A stretch of 64,000 bases of DNA, taken from positions 122,945 to 186,944 of the forward strand of contig JAJACS010000002.1 of the NCBI GenBank assembly GCA_022601395.1, given 5' to 3'. Each line of letters opens with the position of its first letter. Positions within the stretch are counted from its first letter, which is position 1. The notes under the pieces were generated by a model. It had not been told where the DNA came from and did no database searches. It worked only from the letters and a program-made list of their open reading frames with translations. Below, piece after piece: positions 41,562-50,526 of this stretch. This DNA is from Chlamydiia bacterium (GTDB lineage: Bacteria > Chlamydiota > Chlamydiia > Chlamydiales > GCA-2402025). The translations under genes and the position numbers were made by a program.

Positions 41562-43817
41562 TTAGGCGTCGATGTCGATCAGGAGCACATAGGGAGCCCT
41601 GATAGGGTACTTTTCCTGGATCTTCAGAATAACCGAAGAAACCTCCCTCATAGAGGGCCCCTTAAGATGGAGGGTGAAATGGTACTTATCCTTGATCTTG
41701 AAGATGCCCTCCTCAATGACGGGCATAATCAGATAGTCAGATCCAAGGCCTTGCACAAGCCCCTTATGATAGAGCTCTGCTAGGTATTTTGCCTTCTTGG
41801 GATCAGGCCCCTTTATCACAAGGCGCGCCAGATGAGTATAAGGGGGGTATACAAAGAGCTTTCTGACTTTGATCTCTTTTTCATAAAAACCCCTATAGTC
41901 TTCTGTCTTAAGATAGGTGAAGAGATCATGCTCCACCATATAGCTTTGTATGAACACTTCCCCATCAAGAGGGCCTCTACCAGCTCTGCCAGAGACCTGG
42001 GCAAGAAGCTGAAAAAGGTTCTCTTCCGCTCTAAAGTTCGGGATGTTGAGCCCAGCATCAGCATTCAGCACTCCGACGAGTGTGACAGAAGGGAAATGAA
42101 ACCCCTTCGCGATCATCTGGGTTCCGATCAGGACGTCAGCCTTCCCCGACTTGAACTGCTTATAGAGCTTTTCATGAGAGCCCTTCTTAGAGGTGGTGTC
42201 AGCATCCATCCGAAGGGTTCGGATCCCCGGGAAAACTCTATTGAGGATACTTTCCACCTGCTCTGTCCCGATCCCCTTATACTCTAGGGTAGGCTTCCTG
42301 CAGCTTGGGCACTCCCTTGGTGGAGGGCTTAGTATATAGGAGCAGTAGTGGCATTTGAGGTGGTTTTGCTTTTTATGGTAGGTGAGGGACACATCGCAGT
42401 GCGGGCACTGGATAGGCTCTGCGCAGTCTGCGCAGAGAAGGAAGCTATTGAACCCTCTTCGATTTAAAAAGAGCATCACCTGCTCGCCGATCTCTACTCT
42501 CTTTTTTATAGCAGTGAGAAGCTTGTTGGAGAGCATGCAGCCTCTCTGGCTCTGCTCCTTCTCACTGAGCATATTGATCACGTGCACCTTTGGAAGGTTG
42601 GCAGAGGAAGCTCTTTTCTCAAGGTTTGTAAGAGTGTACTTTCCCGCTTTTGCCTTGTAGTAGCTCTCTATTGAAGGGGTCGCTGTTCCAAGAGCTACCG
42701 TTGCTTTTGTAAGGTAAGCTCTCATGATGGCTACATCTTTTGCATGGTAACAAGGGGTCTCTTCCTGCTGCTTGTAAGAGGACTCATGCTCCTCATCAAC
42801 GATGATGAGCTTTAAGTTTTTTATAGGGCAGAAAACAGCAGACCTTGCTCCAAGCATGATCTGCATCTCGCCGCTTTTAAGTTTTTTCCACATATCGATC
42901 TTCTCTCCATCTGAGAGCTTGTGGTGGTAGATCGCGATGGGCTCGTTGAACCTCGCCTTGAAACGCTCGATCATCTGCGTTGTAAGAGCGATCTCAGGAA
43001 CAAGCATAAGAGCGGCTCCTCCCTCTTCCCTTACCTTTGCAATCGCCTGCATATAGATCTCTGTTTTCCCGCTTCCTGTAACCCCGTGGATCAGGTGTGT
43101 TTTATGCTCGTTTTTATGAAGCGACTCTAAGATCTTATCGTAGGCAACTTTCTGCTCATCATTTAGCGTTTTTGGCTTCGTCTGGAAATGGGGACTTTCG
43201 TAAAGGATGCTTCTATCAACTTTCCTTTTATCGATAGTGATGAGGTTTTTCTTGTGTAGTGATGCTATTGGAGCTTTGGATACTTTTGTTACATCTAGAA
43301 GTTCAGTCTGTGAAAGAGGTTTATCAGATTTTAGCAAAGCTTCTAAGATTTTAGACTGAGAAGGGTGTTTTGCAGCGAACTTCTGTGCAAGCTCAAGCGT
43401 CTCTTTCTTTGTTTTGGTAAGAGATATCATCGTGATGAGCTTATCCCCAACAGAGCTTCTGATAGAGCTTGGCGTAAACAGTTTGAAGAGTTTTCTGTAG
43501 GGCGCTGCATAGTAGCTATGCATCCACTGCATGAGCTTTAGTAGATCCTTTGCGATCCAGTCTTTTTCTAAAACTTCTGCTATAGGTAGTACTTTTTTAT
43601 AAGTTGGTGTCTTTTTTATATGAAGAGCGATCCCTTTCCTTTTAGAACCTCTTACTGGAACAAGGACTCTCATGCCCTCTTGAAGCTCCTTTGCAAGCTC
43701 TTCAGTTATGCCATATTCAAGAGGAGTGTCTAGACCTCCTTCAATGATTACATCTGCATAAAGAGCAAAGGTTGCTATTTTTTTAGAGGTTGCAGAAGTT
43801 TGCATAGAAGGTTCCAT
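41562..43817 (-). CDS. priA: Primosomal protein N' (PriA helicase)
   Basis: A 751-residue replication restart helicase. The N-terminal DNA-binding region (VLVPVRGSKRKGIALHI) is followed by the helicase core GVTGSGKTEIYMQAI, MLVPEIALT, GARSAVFCP and IIVDEEHESSYKQ. The zinc-binding cysteine pairs come next (CADCAEPIQCPHCDVSLTYH; CHYCSYI; CPSCRKP), then GTEQVESIL and IGTQMIAKGFHFP. It reloads the replisome at collapsed forks. It overlaps the preceding gene by 43 bases (31 if ATG 43805 is used). Order priA-unknown gene matches CT778-CT779 as I recall. Confidence 0.95.
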   Translation of the reverse strand: MEPSMQTSATSKKIATFALYADVIIEGGLDTPLEYGITEELAKELQEGMRVLVPVRGSKRKGIALHIKKTPTYKKVLPIAEVLEKDWIAKDLLKLMQWMHSYYAAPYRKLFKLFTPSSIRSSVGDKLITMISLTKTKKETLELAQKFAAKHPSQSKILEALLKSDKPLSQTELLDVTKVSKAPIASLHKKNLITIDKRKVDRSILYESPHFQTKPKTLNDEQKVAYDKILESLHKNEHKTHLIHGVTGSGKTEIYMQAIAKVREEGGAALMLVPEIALTTQMIERFKARFNEPIAIYHHKLSDGEKIDMWKKLKSGEMQIMLGARSAVFCPIKNLKLIIVDEEHESSYKQQEETPCYHAKDVAIMRAYLTKATVALGTATPSIESYYKAKAGKYTLTNLEKRASSANLPKVHVINMLSEKEQSQRGCMLSNKLLTAIKKRVEIGEQVMLFLNRRGFNSFLLCADCAEPIQCPHCDVSLTYHKKQNHLKCHYCSYILSPPPRECPSCRKPTLEYKGIGTEQVESILNRVFPGIRTLRMDADTTSKKGSHEKLYKQFKSGKADVLIGTQMIAKGFHFPSVTLVGVLNADAGLNIPNFRAEENLFQLLAQVSGRAGRGPLDGEVFIQSYMVEHDLFTYLKTEDYRGFYEKEIKVRKLFVYPPYTHLARLVIKGPDPKKAKYLAELYHKGLVQGLGSDYLIMPVIEEGIFKIKDKYHFTLHLKGPSMREVSSVILKIQEKYPIRAPYVLLIDIDA

Positions 43818-44617
43818 AATGATCGTTTAAGAGAGGGGTCTTGCATGTAGATGATGGGGTCTGGTAGAAGCAGAAGAGGTGTTTTACCAAGAAATCGCTC
43901 TTTTCTAGCAGGAAACTCTTGGTAATACTTCATAAGAGCTTTATGAGAAAATAGCATCGTGTCTATTGCGATGATAAGCTTTAGATGGTCGGTTTTTATC
44001 AGCTGATCAAGCATCCCTTCATTCTCTATCTTAGAAAGGTCAACAAGCTTGGAAGAAAAGAAGTGATTGTTGATGGCCTCTGCAATTTCATTTAGAAATC
44101 CGCTTGCTTTATGCGGAAAAGCAAGAAGAGGCACTTCGGGCATAAACTCTGTAATGAGATAAGAGTTTTTCTTTCTTTTAGCTTCTTCATCACTTGGTAC
44201 GTTGTAGTTGATGTATAAAGATGGCATCACAGCTTCTATTGCTTTCTTAACATCTTCAAGAGGGTCTTTTACAGCTTTTTTAGGAGCGATGATGTCTATT
44301 TCAAGAGAAGGGTGTTTTTTCTTTGCTCTTTTTAACGGAGTAGTGACTTCAGGGATTTCTTCTTTTTTAGTAGCAACAGGCTCTTTTGTGTCTTCTTTGG
44401 TTTCCTTGCTTGAAACAGGAGCTGCGGCTTTTGCAGGTGCTGCGTCTTCTGTTTTTTGAGAAGAAAGGGGAGCGCTTTCTTTTACTTCTTCCACAGGCGG
44501 ATTAAATGCAGGCGACACTTTTAGCTCTTCTTTCATAAAAGAAGAAGGAATAGGTCCTTTCAAACCTTTCAAATACGTAAGCGTGTCTGTGATGATCTTT
44601 TGATAAGAGTCTTGCAT
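43775..44617 (-). CDS. Hypothetical protein upstream of priA
   Basis: A 280-residue protein in two parts. Residues about 40-110 are a low-complexity Ala/Pro/Lys/Glu linker (APAKAAAPVSSKETKEDTKE). Residues about 125-280 form a compact domain (NSYLITEFMPEVPLLAFPHK; HLKLIIAIDTMLF) of unknown fold. AAGGGA precedes ATG 44617. Overlap with priA suggests a coupled pair, and the same order in C. trachomatis (CT779 before priA, from memory) suggests a conserved chlamydial protein, perhaps acting with PriA. Confidence 0.75.
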   Translation of the reverse strand: MQDSYQKIITDTLTYLKGLKGPIPSSFMKEELKVSPAFNPPVEEVKESAPLSSQKTEDAAPAKAAAPVSSKETKEDTKEPVATKKEEIPEVTTPLKRAKKKHPSLEIDIIAPKKAVKDPLEDVKKAIEAVMPSLYINYNVPSDEEAKRKKNSYLITEFMPEVPLLAFPHKASGFLNEIAEAINNHFFSSKLVDLSKIENEGMLDQLIKTDHLKLIIAIDTMLFSHKALMKYYQEFPARKERFLGKTPLLLLPDPIIYMQDPSLKRSLWNLLCKLLQPLKK

Positions 44618-44668
44618 TTTGTCCCTTTTGATTGAGAATACAAGAGATAGACAATCACAATCAAGAGA

Positions 44669-45592
44669 TCAAGAAGAAAAAAGTGCTTCTATGTATTCGT
44701 TTGGATCAAATGGCATTAAATCATCCATCGATTCACCAACACCGATATACTTGATCGGGATATTCAGCTCTTCTCTAATAGCTAGGATAATCCCACCTTT
44801 TGCAGAACCATCAAGTTTTGTAAGTACCAGTCCATCAAGAGGTGTAAACTCATTAAAGATCTTTGCTTGGTCAAGAGCATTTTGACCCGTTGTCGCATCA
44901 AGAACAAGAAGTGTTTCATGAGGAGCATTTGGATCGAACTTTTGACATACTTTACGTACTTTGCCAAGCTCATGCATAAGATCTGTTTTAGATTGCAACC
45001 TTCCTGCTGTGTCTGCAATCACAACATCGATGTCTCTTGATTTAGCAGCTGAGAGTGCATCAAACATCACAGAAGAGGGATCGCCACCAGCTTGCCCTTT
45101 TACGATGTCTACTTTGAGTCTTCCTGCCCAGATCTCAAGCTGCTCAATAGCCGCTGCTCTAAAAGTATCGCCTGCGGCAAGAAGGACAGACTTTTTATCA
45201 TCTTTGATGCGTTTTGCAAGCTTTGCGCAGGTGGTCGTTTTACCGCTGCCATTTACCCCAACAACAAGGATCATGCGAGATGCTGCCGCTTCTTTTTGAG
45301 ATACATTTGTTTCTCTATTTAAGATTTCTAAGGCATAAGACTTCATCTCATCGATGTAGTCTTTCACACGAGCTTCAGGGTTTTTCTTTGCGAACTTTTG
45401 GATCTTGTCTGTAAAGGCAAGGGCGCACTTAGAACCAAGGTCTGCTTCAAAGAGGATTCTTTCAAGCTCTTCTAGTGTTTCTTCTCCCATCGGCTTCTTA
45501 AAAAGAAGCTGCAGTTTGTCTGAGAAAATGCTGCGCGTTTTAGACAGGGCTTTTTTAATCTTTGAAAAACCTGACTTCAGAAAAGAAAACAT
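44669..45592 (-). CDS. ftsY: Signal recognition particle receptor FtsY
   Basis: A 307-residue SRP GTPase. A short N-terminal basic segment (MFSFLKSGFSKIKKALSKT) replaces the long acidic A domain of E. coli. The N domain (EETLEELERILFEADLGSK) is followed by G1 VVGVNGSGKTTTCAKLA, the insertion box GDTFRAAAIEQLEIW, G3 DTAGRLQSKTDLM, G4 TKLDGSAKGG and the final GVGESMDDLMPF. It docks ribosome-SRP complexes at the membrane. ATG 45592 is chosen (AAGGA seven bases upstream); the frame opens at 45697. Confidence 0.95.
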   Translation of the reverse strand: MFSFLKSGFSKIKKALSKTRSIFSDKLQLLFKKPMGEETLEELERILFEADLGSKCALAFTDKIQKFAKKNPEARVKDYIDEMKSYALEILNRETNVSQKEAAASRMILVVGVNGSGKTTTCAKLAKRIKDDKKSVLLAAGDTFRAAAIEQLEIWAGRLKVDIVKGQAGGDPSSVMFDALSAAKSRDIDVVIADTAGRLQSKTDLMHELGKVRKVCQKFDPNAPHETLLVLDATTGQNALDQAKIFNEFTPLDGLVLTKLDGSAKGGIILAIREELNIPIKYIGVGESMDDLMPFDPNEYIEALFSS

Positions 45593-45695
45593 GAAAAATC
45601 CTTTAAATAGTAGCTGTTTACGTATGTAATTTTTTGTTGAATCTAAAGAGAGTCTATCACATAAGGAAATAAGAGAGAAGATAGAGGTCTTATCC

Positions 45696-46859
45696 ATGAA
45701 TATCCATGAGTATCAAGCCAAAGAAATACTGAAGAAGTATGATGTTGCAATCCCAAAATATGTTGTTGTGAAATCAAAGTCCGAAATCCCAAAGGCTATA
45801 AGCGAGTTGGGGTTAGATCAGGCAATTGTGAAAATCCAAGTGCATGCCGGAGGCCGGGGAAAGGCCGGAGGTGTGAAATTTGCTAAAAGCAAAGAAGAGA
45901 TCAGCACCTATGCAAATCAACTGCTTGGGATGAAAATGGTCAATAATCAGACAGGACCAGATGGCGTTGTTGCTCATCAGATTCTTCTGACAGACCCTGT
46001 TGATATCAAAAAAGAGTACTATCTCGGAGCGATCATCGATAGAGAGAACGCAAGAGCGATCCTGATTGCTTCCCCAGAAGGCGGGATGGAAATCGAAGAA
46101 GTTGCTGAAAAAACTCCAGAGAAAATCCTAAAGCTGCCTATCCCATTTAATGGAAAACTCAAGAGATATCATCTACTTCATCTTGTGAATTTCATGGGAT
46201 GGAAAGGTGATCTTGCCAAGCAGGGCATGAAGCTTGGCTATGCAATTGGAAAAGCATTCATGGAAACAGATGCTTCTCTTCTTGAGATCAACCCCTTAGT
46301 TGAAACGCCAGATGAAAAACTCTACGCAGTAGACGCAAAACTGAGCGTCGATGAAAACGCTCTTTTTAGACAGAAAGAAATCGAAGCTTTTTATGATCCA
46401 ACGCAAGTATCGCAGAATGAATCAGAAGCAAAGAAATATGATCTTGCCTACATCTCCTTGCAGGGAAATATCGGCTGCATGGTCAATGGCGCAGGACTTG
46501 CGATGGCGTCGATGGATACGATCAATTTCTTCGGAGGGAAACCTGCAAACTTCCTCGATGTGGGAGGCTCTGCTACAAAAGAAATTGTAACAGCAGGCTT
46601 TAAGATCATCTTATCTGATCCAAGTGTAAAAGCGATCCTTGTAAATATCTTTGGCGGCATTATGGATTGCGCAGTGATCGCAGAAGGGATTCTTGCAGCT
46701 GCCTCAGAACTTTCTATCAACGTGCCACTTGTTGTAAGACTCGAAGGTACAAATGTAGATAACGGTAGAAAGATTCTAGAAGAATCTAATTTATCTATTA
46801 TTTCTGCTGACAGCTTAGCAGACGCTGCTAAAAAAGCTGTAGAAACCTTAAAAAAGTAA
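45696..46859 (+). CDS. sucC: Succinyl-CoA synthetase beta subunit
   Basis: A 387-residue ATP-grasp subunit: [69 protein letters not shown] and [15 protein letters not shown]. With SucD it makes succinate and ATP (or GTP) from succinyl-CoA. AGAGG precedes ATG 45696. The gene diverges from ftsY and leads a sucC-sucD-M50 run. Confidence 0.97.
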   Translation: MNIHEYQAKEILKKYDVAIPKYVVVKSKSEIPKAISELGLDQAIVKIQVHAGGRGKAGGVKFAKSKEEISTYANQLLGMKMVNNQTGPDGVVAHQILLTDPVDIKKEYYLGAIIDRENARAILIASPEGGMEIEEVAEKTPEKILKLPIPFNGKLKRYHLLHLVNFMGWKGDLAKQGMKLGYAIGKAFMETDASLLEINPLVETPDEKLYAVDAKLSVDENALFRQKEIEAFYDPTQVSQNESEAKKYDLAYISLQGNIGCMVNGAGLAMASMDTINFFGGKPANFLDVGGSATKEIVTAGFKIILSDPSVKAILVNIFGGIMDCAVIAEGILAAASELSINVPLVVRLEGTNVDNGRKILEESNLSIISADSLADAAKKAVETLKK

Positions 46860-46869
46860 TGGAGCAAGT

Positions 46870-47745
46870 GTGGGCGTTCTCATCAATAAAAAAACGAAAA
46901 TCATTACGCAGGGGATTACAGGCTCTGCAGGATCTTTCCATACTGAGCAAGGGATGGCGTACGGTTCAAAATATGTAGGAGGATGCACACCTGGTAAAGG
47001 TGGGATGGAGCATCTAGGCCTTCCTGTTTTTGACACTGTTGCAGAGGCGAAAGAAAAAGTAGATCCTGATGCGAGCTTAATCTTCGTGCCACCACCGTTT
47101 GCAGCAGATGCTATCCTAGAAGCAGAAGAAGCTGGCGTTCCTCTTATCGTATGTATCACAGAAGGGATCCCCATCAAAGATATGATAGAAGTATCTCAGG
47201 TAATGAGAAATTCTAAAACCTCAAGACTGATTGGACCCAACTGCCCAGGAATCATTACATCTGATGAATGCAAGATCGGGATCATGCCAGGCTATATCCA
47301 CAAAAAAGGAAAGATCGGCATTGTTTCAAGATCTGGTACACTTACATATGAAGCTGTTTGGCAAACGACACTGCTTGATCTTGGTCAAACAACTTGCATT
47401 GGTATTGGCGGCGATCCTCTAAACGGCACAAACTTTATAGATTGTCTAGAGCTCTTTGAAAAAGATCCCGACACAAAAGGGATTTTGATGATCGGTGAGA
47501 TCGGCGGTGATGCTGAAGAAATGGCAGCTGAATGGATCTCTAAAAACTGCTCAAAACCTGTTGCAAGTTTTATTGCTGGGATGACAGCTCCTCCAGGAAG
47601 ACGCATGGGTCATGCAGGAGCGATTGTTTCTGGCGGTAAGGGTACTGCAAAAGATAAAATCGCAGCTCTTAAAAAAGCTGGCGTAACGGTTGCAGACACT
47701 CCTGCAGATATGGGTGTAGCAATGAAGTCGGCCATGGGAGGATAA
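46870..47745 (+). CDS. sucD: Succinyl-CoA synthetase alpha subunit
   Basis: A 291-residue subunit with the CoA-binding Rossmann domain ([28 protein letters not shown]), [21 protein letters not shown] and [12 protein letters not shown]. The phosphohistidine loop follows in [17 protein letters not shown], preceded by [17 protein letters not shown]. The start is GTG 46870 with GGAG six bases upstream. It follows sucC by ten bases, and both are full length. Confidence 0.97.
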   Translation: MGVLINKKTKIITQGITGSAGSFHTEQGMAYGSKYVGGCTPGKGGMEHLGLPVFDTVAEAKEKVDPDASLIFVPPPFAADAILEAEEAGVPLIVCITEGIPIKDMIEVSQVMRNSKTSRLIGPNCPGIITSDECKIGIMPGYIHKKGKIGIVSRSGTLTYEAVWQTTLLDLGQTTCIGIGGDPLNGTNFIDCLELFEKDPDTKGILMIGEIGGDAEEMAAEWISKNCSKPVASFIAGMTAPPGRRMGHAGAIVSGGKGTAKDKIAALKKAGVTVADTPADMGVAMKSAMGG

Positions 47746-47747
47746 CC

Positions 47748-48902
47748 TTGGGAGCAGCAGCAGCAAAAATACCCGTACGTATCTCTCCTATTTTTTGGGT
47801 GACAGCAGCGATTATTGGTTGGATCAATAGCTGGAGCCTAATCGGCACGATTGCCTGGGTTGTGATCATTTTAGTTTCTATTCTTGTTCATGAGTATGGT
47901 CACGCTTTAACATCTCGCTTCTTTGGGCAGTTCCCAAGAATCGAGCTTGTTGCTTTCGGTGGACTGACTTATCCAGAAGGCCCTCCTATAAAACTTTGGA
48001 AAGAGTTTATCGTTGTTTTAAACGGTCCGGTGTTTGGATTCTTTCTTTATCTTTTTGGACTTGGGCTTTTACGGTTTAGCTTTATACAAGCATCTCCTCT
48101 TTTACCTTTTATCAAGATCTTTACCTTTGTAAACCTCTTTTGGACGGTTGTGAACCTGCTTCCTGTTTTGCCACTTGATGGCGGCCAGCTCATGAGGATT
48201 GTTCTAGAGTCATTCTTCGGTGTGAAAGGTCTTAAAGGTGCCATGATCACAAGTATGGCATTCTCTCTTATTTTTGCTGTCGCAGCGCTTTTTCTAGGCT
48301 GGTATTTAATAGGCGCTATCTTCTTTTTATTTGCTTTCCAGAACATCCAGTCTTGGAAAGTTACAAAATCCGTTTCCAATGCAGATCAAAGTCAAGACAA
48401 CCAACAAGAGCTTATGCAAGCAGAAGAAGCTCTTATACGCGGTAATGAAGAAGAAGCTGCAAGGATCTTGCAGCACTTAAGAGATTCTTCTCAAACAGGC
48501 ATTCTCTACATTACAGCAACGCAGTACCTCGCCCGCATCACTTTCAAAAAAGGGCAGTATAAAGAAACCTACGATCTTCTGATCTCGATCAGAGAACACC
48601 TCTCAGATGAGTTTTTAGTTTTGCTTCATTTTGTTTCTTTTGAGATCGGAGACTTCAATCTTGTAAACGATCTATCTGCTACCTGCTATCAAAAAGACCC
48701 TTCTCTTGAAACAGCACTTCGTAATGCAATAGCTTGCGCATCTCTTATTAAAACAAAAGCTGTGATCGGCTGGCTAGAAGCAGCTGTTCGATCAGGCCTT
48801 GAAAACGTAAAACAGCTTACTGATGAAAAAGCTTTTGATAAGGTAAGGCAAGATCCCGACTTCATGCAATTCATAGAAGATAGTAAAGAATCAGAAGGCT
48901 AA
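47748..48902 (+). CDS. M50 (site-2-type) membrane zinc protease with TPR-like C-terminal domain
   Basis: A 384-residue protein. Residues 10-210 have several membrane segments with the zinc motif HExxH at His48-His52 (LVHEYGHALTSRFFG) and the third ligand region NLLPVLPLDGGQLMR (Asp144). This is the M50 intramembrane protease core. Residues about 220-384 are soluble helices in TPR-like pairs (ALIRGNEEEAARILQHL; YLARITFKKGQYKETYDLL). It lacks a PDZ domain, so it is not the RseP/YaeL type. It starts with TTG 47748, with GGGAGG six bases upstream, two bases after sucD stops. It may cut membrane-bound regulators; the substrate is unknown. Confidence 0.83.
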   Translation: MGAAAAKIPVRISPIFWVTAAIIGWINSWSLIGTIAWVVIILVSILVHEYGHALTSRFFGQFPRIELVAFGGLTYPEGPPIKLWKEFIVVLNGPVFGFFLYLFGLGLLRFSFIQASPLLPFIKIFTFVNLFWTVVNLLPVLPLDGGQLMRIVLESFFGVKGLKGAMITSMAFSLIFAVAALFLGWYLIGAIFFLFAFQNIQSWKVTKSVSNADQSQDNQQELMQAEEALIRGNEEEAARILQHLRDSSQTGILYITATQYLARITFKKGQYKETYDLLISIREHLSDEFLVLLHFVSFEIGDFNLVNDLSATCYQKDPSLETALRNAIACASLIKTKAVIGWLEAAVRSGLENVKQLTDEKAFDKVRQDPDFMQFIEDSKESEG

Positions 48903-48936
48903 AAAAAAGGCCCGCTAACAGCGAGCCTTTTCATTT
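48903..48936. terminator. Bidirectional terminator
   Basis: AAAGGC-C-CGC / GCG-A-GCCTTT stem with one C-A mismatch and a five-base loop, with A-tract before and T-tract after. It lies between the convergent M50 protease gene and htrA and would end both transcripts. Confidence 0.85.
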
Positions 48937-50439
48937 TTAGTTCATCGTTAGTGAGAAGAACCGAGCCATATCTCCATGTTTCACAAGGATCAAGACTTTC
49001 TTTCCTTTCTCAATACTTCCAAGTGCATCGTTGAAGTCTGCCACATTGTTCACTTTCTTCTGGTTAAGAGAAAGAACTATGAAACCAGGCTTAAGACCGA
49101 TTCTTGCGCCCATGGAGCCTTGTTTCACGTCTGTGATCACAACACCTTCATCATTCGATGTTAGCTTGAAACGCTTTACGTTATCTGGCGTTAAGTTCTC
49201 AACTGTAATACCAAGAAGCTGTGCATTCTCTGACATCATCTGAGATGATTTACTATAGCTTCCAAGCTCAACCTTTATGTACTTGATCTTTCCATTACGG
49301 TTGATCTTAAGTGTGACTACTTTGCCAGGCTCTTTTAGCATCACTTCGTTTCTGATACTTCCTGGGGATTTAATAAGATTGCCATCCACTTCTAAGATCA
49401 CATCACCTTGCTCAACACCCGCTCTTGATGCTGGAGAGTCTTCCACAACATCTGCAACAAGTGCACCTTCTGGTCTGTCCATGTTAAGAGCTTCTGCAAG
49501 ATCTTTATCAATCGGTTGTAGAGAAACGCCAAGGAAACCTCTAGATACAGAACCTGTATCTACAATCTGGCGATATACATTTTTTGCCATATCACAAGGG
49601 ATGGCAAAACCAATACCCATGTATCCACCTGATCTTGAAACAATCGCTGTGTTGATCCCGATTACATCTCCATCAAGATCAAGAAGAGGACCGCCCGAGT
49701 TACCAGGATTAATAGCCGCATCAGTTTGGATAAAATCTTCAAGCTCTGTGATCTTTAAATTTTGTCTACCTTTTGCACTAATGACACCAACTGTAACAGA
49801 TGCTTCCAGCTGGAAAGGGTTTCCAACAGCAACAACCCATTCACCAACTTCCACTTCTTCAGAATTTCCAAAGTCAAGGTGTGGGAAGTGGCGTCCATCT
49901 GGATGATCAATCTTAATTACAGCAATGTCTGTTTGCGGATCGCCGCCAACAAGTGTTGCTGTATATTCATTGTTGTCACCATTTTGCAGAACAACAGTCA
50001 TTTGCTTAGCATTCGCAACAACATGGTAGTTTGTCATGATGTAACCATCAGAACTTACGATAAAGCCACTACCTTGTGAAATTTGTGCTTGCGGCTTTTG
50101 GGGTCTTGATGGTTTTCCAAAGAAACGATTGAAAAACTCATCATTAAAAAATCCGTAAGGGTCATCACCATACATTTCATTTTCATAACTAGCCTCTACA
50201 CGTATGAAAACAACAGAGGGTATGGCTTTTTTTGCCGTATCTGTAAATGCACGAGAGAGTTGCTTTGCAATTGACTTGCCTTTTGAACCGCAAGAAGAGC
50301 AGGAGCCTGCGATAGTTTGGTTTTCATCTTTGTTTTTCGAAAACAGAACTTTTTCAATTGCTGCAGATTCTGCAAATGCTGAAGTGGAAACGGCAACTGC
50401 AAAAGCCCATCCACACATAGTTGATAAGACCTTCTTCAT
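48937..50439 (-). CDS. htrA: Periplasmic serine protease DO/HtrA
   Basis: A 500-residue protease with signal peptide MKKVLSTMCGWAFAVAVSTS (cut after AFA). The catalytic triad is His139 (NYHVVA), Asp171 (TDIAVIK) and Ser248 (PGNSGGPL), followed by two PDZ domains (about 290-380 and 390-500). HtrA degrades and refolds misfolded envelope proteins, and the chlamydial enzyme is reported to be exported into the host cell. ATG 50439 is chosen because GAGGA lies five bases upstream; an earlier ATG at 50451 overlaps that site. A cysteine pair CSSCGSK at 47-53 before the protease domain is unusual. Confidence 0.96.
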   Translation of the reverse strand: MKKVLSTMCGWAFAVAVSTSAFAESAAIEKVLFSKNKDENQTIAGSCSSCGSKGKSIAKQLSRAFTDTAKKAIPSVVFIRVEASYENEMYGDDPYGFFNDEFFNRFFGKPSRPQKPQAQISQGSGFIVSSDGYIMTNYHVVANAKQMTVVLQNGDNNEYTATLVGGDPQTDIAVIKIDHPDGRHFPHLDFGNSEEVEVGEWVVAVGNPFQLEASVTVGVISAKGRQNLKITELEDFIQTDAAINPGNSGGPLLDLDGDVIGINTAIVSRSGGYMGIGFAIPCDMAKNVYRQIVDTGSVSRGFLGVSLQPIDKDLAEALNMDRPEGALVADVVEDSPASRAGVEQGDVILEVDGNLIKSPGSIRNEVMLKEPGKVVTLKINRNGKIKYIKVELGSYSKSSQMMSENAQLLGITVENLTPDNVKRFKLTSNDEGVVITDVKQGSMGARIGLKPGFIVLSLNQKKVNNVADFNDALGSIEKGKKVLILVKHGDMARFFSLTMN

Positions 50440-50476
50440 GATAATCCTCAAATGTTTACTTTCTATAGAGAAACGG

Positions 50477-50506
50477 ATTATATAAAGAGAGTTTCTTATA
50501 CCGCAA
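50477..50506 (-). promoter_or_regulatory. Promoter of htrA
   Basis: Minus strand TTGCGG (50506-50501), 18-base spacer, TATAAT (50482-50477), about 38 bases before ATG 50439. The -10 box is a perfect housekeeping consensus. Confidence 0.6.
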
Positions 50507-50526
50507 GGCTAGAAAAAATACTCTTT

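Noticed and set aside
49277..49906. 209-codon frame opposite htrA
   Set aside because: Antisense to the protease core; Ser/Pro/Thr-rich composition typical of a shadow frame, no ribosome site.
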